Assembly: GCA_029239935.1 (NCBI GenBank)
Contig: JARBTY010000034.1
Span: 1 to 20,008, forward strand
Source of the DNA: Clostridia bacterium
GTDB lineage: Bacteria; Bacillota_A; Clostridia; Lachnospirales; Cellulosilyticaceae
Reading direction: 5' to 3'
Length of the DNA stretch: 20,008 nt
The notes under the pieces are model-generated. The model was not told the DNA's origin, ran no database searches, and was given only the letters and a program-made list of their open reading frames with translations. Shown in pieces: positions 15,559 through 20,008 of this stretch (position 1 is the first letter of the stretch; each line of letters begins with the position of its first letter). Both the position numbers and the translations under genes were made by a program.

Positions 15559-16536
15559 ATGAACATAAACCATCAAGAATTAAAAGTAGTTGTAATAGGA
15601 GGAGGAACAGGCTTATCAACCATGCTGAAAGGCCTAAAAAAATACACTTCTCATATAACAGCTATTGTTACAGTTGCTGATAATGGTGGAGGTTCAGGGA
15701 AAATCAGAGAAGAGATGGGGATTATGCCGCCGGGAGACATCAGAAACTGTCTCGTGGCACTGGCGAATACAGAACCCATTATGGAAAAGGTACTTCAGTA
15801 TAGATTTAAAGAGGGTTCTTTAAAGGGACAAAATCTTGGTAATTTATTTTTAGCTGCTCTCACAGATATTACAGGCGGCTTTGAAAGAGCTGTTAAGGTT
15901 ACAGGTAATGTTTTAGCCATCACAGGCAGTGTGTTGCCCGTAACTCTTGAAAATGTTCAGCTTAGGGCAGTATTTGAAGATGGGAGAGTTATAGAAGGAG
16001 AAACACAAATTGTAGAATATGGCAAGCTTTCTAAGGTGCTTATTAAAGACATAACGCTTAATCCAGTTCAGCCTAAACCTATAAAGGAAGCGGCCTCGGC
16101 ACTTCAGGAAGCAGACATCATTATTTTAGGCCCAGGCAGTTTATATACAAGTATTATTCCAAATCTATTAGTAGAATCCATACCAATGCTTATTGCAAAG
16201 TCCAATGCCCACAAGATTTATGTAGCAAACATTATGAGTCAGCCTGGGGAGACAACAGGGTTTTCGATTGAAGAGCATATAAGAATATTGGAGAAATATA
16301 TTGGAGAGAATGTTATTCATAGTGTGGTGGTTAATAATGAAGCTATAGATGACAAATATCTTGAACAGTATATGGAGGAAGGAGCAGATGTCTTAAGATA
16401 TAATGAGCAGGATGAGCTATGGAACCGTATCAAAAAAAGTGAAGCAGCCTTAGTAAAAATCCACAGAGATCAAAAATTTATCAGACATGATTCGGACAAA
16501 CTGGCTGCATGTATATTCAAAGAATTTATTCATTAA
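15559..16536 (+). CDS. yvcK: Gluconeogenesis factor YvcK (CofD/YvcK-like)
   Basis: This 325-residue UDP-sugar-binding regulator of the YvcK/GlmR family is needed in Bacillus for growth on gluconeogenic carbon sources and for normal cell shape. Residues 14-18 are GGGTG, followed by TVADNGGGSG and the block MPPGDIRNCLVAL, all diagnostic; the more usual form of the second block is DDGGSSG. The start is the ATG at 15559, with GAGGGAAG about 6 bases upstream. Longer in-frame starts would run into rapZ and lack a ribosome binding site. A C-terminal segment of about 60 residues is amphipathic. GlmR-type homologues can link UDP-GlcNAc level to GlmS activity, which suits the MurB and RapZ neighbours. 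Confidence 0.95.
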   Translation: MNINHQELKVVVIGGGTGLSTMLKGLKKYTSHITAIVTVADNGGGSGKIREEMGIMPPGDIRNCLVALANTEPIMEKVLQYRFKEGSLKGQNLGNLFLAALTDITGGFERAVKVTGNVLAITGSVLPVTLENVQLRAVFEDGRVIEGETQIVEYGKLSKVLIKDITLNPVQPKPIKEAASALQEADIIILGPGSLYTSIIPNLLVESIPMLIAKSNAHKIYVANIMSQPGETTGFSIEEHIRILEKYIGENVIHSVVVNNEAIDDKYLEQYMEEGADVLRYNEQDELWNRIKKSEAALVKIHRDQKFIRHDSDKLAACIFKEFIH

Positions 16537-16573
16537 AGGGATTTATTTAAATTACATAAAAGAGGTGGCGAAC

Positions 16574-17539
16574 ATGTCTTTTTCCTCCAATGTAAAGAAA
16601 GAACTCACTTGTGTGCCAGTAGGAGCAAGGCATTGTATGATTGCTGAAATCGCAGCGCTCATACTTATGGCGGGAGAAATTAAATGCGAAAATAATGCTT
16701 ATACTATCAAATTTCAGACAGAAAATGCAGCTGTCGCAAGAAAATACTTTACAATGATTAAAAAAACTTTTAATATAAATACAAAGGTAGTTGTTAGAAG
16801 GAACAAGAAGTTTCATAAAAAACAGACTTATATCTTAGAAATTGAAGAAAGCAGAGCAGCTGAAAAGATATTAAAAGCTACCACAATATTAAGATATCAG
16901 GAGGGAGAACCTCTTCTTAAAGACTATGTAGATCTAACGATTACACAAAGTGTTTGTTGTAAAAGAGCGTATCTAAGAGGAGCCTTTTTGGGTGCGGGTT
17001 CAGTTAGTGATCCAGAGAAAGGTTATCATCTGGAATTTGTAAACCCTACTTATGAACATGCAGAACACATTAAAGAATTAATGATTTTGCTGGAGATGGA
17101 TCCAAAAATAGTATCTCGTAAAAATAATTATATCCTTTATCTAAAAGAAGGAACTCAAATAGTAGATTTACTTAATATAATGGGTGCGCATATTGCGCTG
17201 ATGGAACTTGAAAATATACGTATTGTAAAAGAAGTTAGAAACAATGTTAACCGCATTGTCAACTGTGAAACAGCTAATCTTAAGAAAACGGTATCTGCCG
17301 GTGTAAGACAGATGCAAGATATAGAATATATACAAAATACAATAGGTATTTCCGCTTTACCTGATAATTTACAAGAAGTAGCTGCCTATAGACTAGAATA
17401 TCCCAGTGCTACCTTAAAGGAAATAGGAGAGCTTATCAGATCACCAGTAGGAAAATCAGGAGTTAATCATAGATTAAAAAGAATAAGTGAGATTGCTGAG
17501 CAAATCAGACAAACCAGAGGAGGAATTAGAAATGATTAA
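16574..17539 (+). CDS. whiA: DNA-binding protein WhiA
   Basis: This 321-residue WhiA/YvcL protein has an N-terminal LAGLIDADG-homing-endonuclease-like fold without nuclease activity (about 1-225, including CKRAYLRGAFLGAGS, 129-143) and a C-terminal helix-turn-helix domain (about 240-315, ATLKEIGELIRSPVGKSGVN). In Streptomyces WhiA activates sporulation genes; in Bacillus it affects cell division and chromosome segregation. ATG 16574 is chosen because GAGGTGG is 5 bases upstream and the protein then begins MSFSSNVKKELT as in the family. The next gene starts inside its last codons (8-base overlap), so expression is tightly coupled. Confidence 0.96.
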   Translation: MSFSSNVKKELTCVPVGARHCMIAEIAALILMAGEIKCENNAYTIKFQTENAAVARKYFTMIKKTFNINTKVVVRRNKKFHKKQTYILEIEESRAAEKILKATTILRYQEGEPLLKDYVDLTITQSVCCKRAYLRGAFLGAGSVSDPEKGYHLEFVNPTYEHAEHIKELMILLEMDPKIVSRKNNYILYLKEGTQIVDLLNIMGAHIALMELENIRIVKEVRNNVNRIVNCETANLKKTVSAGVRQMQDIEYIQNTIGISALPDNLQEVAAYRLEYPSATLKEIGELIRSPVGKSGVNHRLKRISEIAEQIRQTRGGIRND

Positions 17540-17798
17540 AGATGTGATTAAATTAGAATTTAAAAATGGGCTTGAGGCAAGACCAGCAGCGTTATTTGTT
17601 CAAATTGCGAGCAAATATGAAAGTCATATTACAATTGTAGTTAATGAAAAGCAGGTTAACGCTAAAAGTATTATGGGTATGATGTCACTGGGGGCTATTA
17701 GAGGACAAAATATTGAGGTTGTGGCAGATGGAGAAGATGAAGAAGAAGCTGTTTCAGCTTTGATGAAGTTTTTAACAACTCAGGAAGTAACTGAATAA
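17532..17798 (+). CDS. crh: HPr-family protein, Crh-like (Glu15, Ser46)
   Basis: This 88-residue protein has the HPr fold. In true HPr the phosphorylated His15 lies in GLHARPAA; here the sequence is GLEARPAA with Glu15 (GAG at 17574-17576), so it cannot take phosphate from Enzyme I. Regulatory Ser46 is kept in KSIMGMMSLG (AGT at 17667-17669). This is the logic of Bacillus Crh, which has Gln15 and works only through HPr-kinase-phosphorylated Ser46 as a CcpA cofactor. The position just after whiA is the same as crh in Bacillus. The ATG lies inside the last codons of whiA with GAGGA upstream. A genuine PTS role is therefore unlikely; carbon-catabolite signalling is inferred. Confidence 0.88.
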   Translation: MIKDVIKLEFKNGLEARPAALFVQIASKYESHITIVVNEKQVNAKSIMGMMSLGAIRGQNIEVVADGEDEEEAVSALMKFLTTQEVTE

Positions 17799-17811
17799 TC
17801 ATTTTAAATAA

Positions 17812-17850
17812 AAAGAGCATGTTATCGGTTTTAGAGATAACATGCTCTTT
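17812..17850. terminator. Bidirectional Rho-independent terminator between crh and the sod gene
   Basis: A perfect 15-bp stem (17812-17826 with 17836-17850, arm AAAGAGCATGTTATC) has a 9-base loop. On the minus strand the stem is followed by a T-rich run; on the plus strand the 3' arm ends in TTT. It separates the two convergent genes. Confidence 0.9.
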
Positions 17851-17866
17851 ATAAATTGGTTTTAAA

Positions 17867-18577
17867 TCAATTGTTATAGAGTTCTTCTGCATAGTTCCAG
17901 TTAACGACATTAAACCAATCATCTATATACTTATCACGCTCATTTTGATGTTTCAGGTAGTAAGCATGCTCCCATACATCAATAGCGATAATAGGCATGA
18001 GACCCAGAGGGATAGGGGTATTTTGATTAGGTGTAGACGCTATTTGAAGTCTTCCGGAAGAGTCTTTTAAAAGCCAAGTCCATCCAGAACCAAATACATT
18101 GAGGGCAGCTTGTTTAAATTGGTCTTTAAAATTATCAAAGCTACCAAAGTCACGGGTAATAGCAGTGCTAAGATTACCAATAGGTTCACCACCTTGATCG
18201 GGACCCATTATTTTCCAAAAAAAGGTGTGATTATAATCTCCGCCGGCATTATTCATAACGGTTGTTAGAATATCAGGTGGTAATAGATTGGTAGAGCTTA
18301 AAAGTTCTTCAAGGGAATAATTATAGAGTTCAGGATAATTTGAAAGTGCTCTGTTAAGATTATTTACATAAGCTCTATGGTGCCTGTCATGATGGATTCT
18401 CATAGTTCTTTCATCAATATAAGGCTCCAGTGCATCATAGGCATAGTCTAAAGGCGGCAACACAAAGGGACCTGAATGGGAACTCCGTGTAAGGGGGAGA
18501 ACTTTAGAAACCGATGATGGCGATTGATTGATATGCGTAGCAAGTGTCATTAAAACAAGGGGAAGTATAGCTTTCAT
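17867..18577 (-). CDS. sodA: Superoxide dismutase (Mn type), probably exported
   Basis: This 236-residue enzyme disproportionates superoxide to H2O2 and O2. The mature domain from about residue 36 is closely related to Mn-SOD: LPPLDYAYDALEP, IHHDRHHRAYVNNLN, GGDYNHTFFW, FGSGWTWL and DVWEHAYYLKHQNERD. Metal ligands are H62, H117, D200 and H204. Q185 in TPNQN sits where Mn enzymes carry their outer-sphere Gln, and GG before DYNH fits the Mn type; Fe use cannot be ruled out. About 35 extra N-terminal residues begin MKAILPLVLMTLATHIN, a short hydrophobic stretch after a Lys that may be a signal peptide. AAGGA lies 12 bases before the ATG. It converges on crh across a shared terminator. Confidence 0.93.
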   Translation of the reverse strand: MKAILPLVLMTLATHINQSPSSVSKVLPLTRSSHSGPFVLPPLDYAYDALEPYIDERTMRIHHDRHHRAYVNNLNRALSNYPELYNYSLEELLSSTNLLPPDILTTVMNNAGGDYNHTFFWKIMGPDQGGEPIGNLSTAITRDFGSFDNFKDQFKQAALNVFGSGWTWLLKDSSGRLQIASTPNQNTPIPLGLMPIIAIDVWEHAYYLKHQNERDKYIDDWFNVVNWNYAEELYNN

Positions 18578-18752
18578 TTTGAGTAAATCCTTTCCAAAAA
18601 TTTATTTCTCTGTAATATAATATTAAATAAGGATGAATTTGGAACCATTCCTGCCATTTAAAACAACTGGATTCATAGCATGGAATAAGTGGACATATAT
18701 TAACTAATAGGAAATAGACTTTAACATATAAGAATATAAAGGGGAAGTCTGT

Positions 18753-19730
18753 ATGAATAGTCGCAGCATATTGATTTATGGAGGGGGCAATTGTGAAATA
18801 GCCAGTGCTTTAGATACTGAACTTAGTCAGATTACACACATGAAAAGAGCTGATATGAAAGTATTTGCACGGGGACATTTATTTAATAACAGCTGTGTAG
18901 CTATGTATCGGCGGTTTAAAGAGTTAAAAAGTTATATAGGTGAGAGCGGACAAGGTGGCGTGCATGATTACTTTTATGACGATGAACAGGCCATTAAAAC
19001 CTGTGAGCTTAAAATGAAAGCTGCTTCATCAGAGGGCTTTGAAGAATTTCTTACAGCGTCAAGTTTAAAAATAGAAGAGGATGAAGTCATACTGGTACTC
19101 ATTGGACAAGGAAATCTATTTGGTCTATTTTTGGATTTCTCTCAAAATCCCCCTGCTTGTATCTCATATGACAAGTTAGTCCGGATTATAATGGGGGTAT
19201 TTGAAGGAAAAGTAAAAAAGTTAAACCTTATTATGGATGTTTCAAATTGGCACAATGTCTATTTGCCTTTATGCTTATCTCAATGTCCACTGATAGAGTC
19301 GGTGTTTATTTACGAAAGAAAACAGCCTTTAGAAATATTTCCAATAGCCAAGTGGATCACATGTGCCTTTGATGAGGAATATCATTGGACCTTGGCTACG
19401 TATTTGTATTTTGGAGGGTACAAAGTAGATTTGCATCCCGTATGGTGGCATTTATGTGAAAAAAGATGGAGGGATTATATAGATTTTCCATCTCTTAAAA
19501 GTTTTGAAGAGTTTTATACGATTTATAAAAAGATTGTGATGTATTATGGGACATCTAACAGAATATACAGTAGGGCACTCAGAGAAAAACCAATCATTGA
19601 TAAACAGCATCTGACGATTAGAGACATACAGGTTTATTTTGAACAAGAATATTTATGTAAAATACCGGAGGAAGAGATCAAAAAATGGCTTAATGAGCTA
19701 AAAATATGTACAGATTATTATAAAGGATAG
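18753..19730 (+). CDS. Uncharacterised protein with faint clostripain (C11)-like pattern
   Basis: I do not recognise this 325-residue protein with confidence. It has no signal peptide or membrane helix. The start (ILIYGGGNCEIASALDTELS, 6-25), a hydrophobic strand ending in a G-x-G turn (VILVLIGQGN, 112-121), a following strand ending in LIMD (159-162), and a later IYE (186-188) occur in the order seen in C11 cysteine peptidases of the clostripain group. Those carry YMAADNNL, the catalytic His in HGxG, the catalytic Cys in D-A-C-L-M, and SE. Here the His position would be Gln119 and the Cys position Ser164. If the resemblance is real, it is an inactive pseudo-protease. The C-terminal 60 residues are helical and charged. 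GGGG is 8 bases before the ATG. Confidence 0.55.
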   Translation: MNSRSILIYGGGNCEIASALDTELSQITHMKRADMKVFARGHLFNNSCVAMYRRFKELKSYIGESGQGGVHDYFYDDEQAIKTCELKMKAASSEGFEEFLTASSLKIEEDEVILVLIGQGNLFGLFLDFSQNPPACISYDKLVRIIMGVFEGKVKKLNLIMDVSNWHNVYLPLCLSQCPLIESVFIYERKQPLEIFPIAKWITCAFDEEYHWTLATYLYFGGYKVDLHPVWWHLCEKRWRDYIDFPSLKSFEEFYTIYKKIVMYYGTSNRIYSRALREKPIIDKQHLTIRDIQVYFEQEYLCKIPEEEIKKWLNELKICTDYYKG

Positions 19731-19756
19731 ATTTTTAGTCGATATCCTTATATAAT
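19728..19756 (+). promoter_or_regulatory. Possible promoter of the last (partial) gene
   Basis: A perfect TATAAT (19751-19756) lies 34 bases before the TTG start. The -35 region 17 bases upstream (TAGATT, 19728-19733) matches consensus at only 3 of 6 bases. Confidence 0.4.
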
Positions 19757-19789
19757 AGAGAAGAAACTTACTAAAGAGGGGGAATAAGA

Positions 19790-20008
19790 TTGAGTATTAG
19801 GCTAGAACGATACTTCAGAGGAATGATGGTCTTAATAATGGTATGCTTTTTTAGCACAACAGCTTTTGCAGCAACAACACCAACTACAATCAAAATAGGA
19901 TTAGAATCCGTTTATAAAGATACAGCAAGTATTTATTTAGCAGGTGGCAGGTATTTAAGTATAGGATATTTTAATAATGGGTATTTTGAAGAACAGGGAA
20001 GGCTTGAT
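19790..20008 (+). CDS. Secreted protein, N-terminal fragment (cut by window end)
   Basis: The first 73 codons of a gene that runs off the window. The start is TTG at 19790 with GAGGGGG 8 bases upstream. Residues 1-27 form a signal peptide: a basic RLERYFR, a hydrophobic core and an AFA-A cleavage site. The mature part begins TTPTTIKIGLES followed by a beta-rich segment. The pattern T-I-K-I-G-L-E-S near a mature N-terminus is reminiscent of secreted SpoIID/LytB-like proteins, but the diagnostic domain would lie beyond the window, so I leave the function open. Confidence 0.75.
   Translation, partial: MSIRLERYFRGMMVLIMVCFFSTTAFAATTPTTIKIGLESVYKDTASIYLAGGRYLSIGYFNNGYFEEQGRLD

Noticed and set aside
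16487..16573. Extended WhiA start overlapping yvcK
   Set aside because: The family start MSFSSNVKKELT follows a strong GAGGTGG; the extension overlaps yvcK and lacks a ribosome binding site.
18641..18651. GGAA-CCA-TTCC inverted repeat between the sod gene and the unknown gene as an operator
   Set aside because: The arms are only 4 bp, which is expected by chance, and it is not close to a recognisable promoter.

Overview
The window looks like chromosome from a low-GC, Gram-positive clostridium (Bacillota, Clostridia). The evidence is the AT-rich sequence, strong AGGAGG-type ribosome binding sites, GTG/TTG starts, TTGACA/TATAAT promoters, and the gene order murB-rapZ-yvcK-whiA-HPr/Crh. A Lachnospirales or Cellulosilyticum-like host is my guess; no single gene here proves it.

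Layout. (1) 1-226: the 3' part of a 5S rRNA and a tRNA-Leu(UAA) closed by a hairpin terminator, so the window starts at the end of an rRNA operon. (2) 336-6893: an efflux locus. A TetR-family regulator has two identical 16-bp operator copies around its own promoter. It is followed by a membrane fusion protein, a MacB/LolD-type ATPase, two paralogous MacB/FtsX-type permeases and a short TolC-like secreted coiled-coil protein, ending at a strong terminator. (3) 7128-11516: a polyamine uptake operon, with an XRE-cupin regulator followed by potA, potB, potC and potD behind a consensus promoter. (4) 11528-12520: a small membrane protein (DUF4190-like) and a stand-alone DsrE/YedF C-terminal domain protein. 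(5) 12519-13526, minus strand: a membrane-anchored alpha/beta hydrolase whose catalytic-His position reads Asn. (6) 13671-17850: murB, rapZ, yvcK, whiA and a Crh-like HPr with Glu15 and Ser46, in one tight operon. (7) 17867-18577, minus strand: a Mn-type superoxide dismutase with an N-terminal extension that looks like an export signal, converging on the crh terminator. (8) 18753-20008: an unrecognised protein with faint resemblance to clostripain (C11) peptidases but without their His/Cys pair, then the 5' end of a secreted protein cut by the window edge.

How the parts work together. The TetR operators imply an inducible export pump. The cupin regulator probably couples polyamine level to PotABCD uptake. 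The murB-to-crh operon links cell-wall precursor synthesis (MurB), regulation of amino-sugar and carbon metabolism (RapZ, YvcK, Crh) and the WhiA DNA-binding protein. I see no insertion sequence, phage gene, CRISPR array or convincing riboswitch. The most unusual points are the apparently barrel-less TolC-like protein in a presumed monoderm, the Glu15 Crh-like protein, the H-to-N change in the hydrolase, and the possible C11 pseudo-protease.
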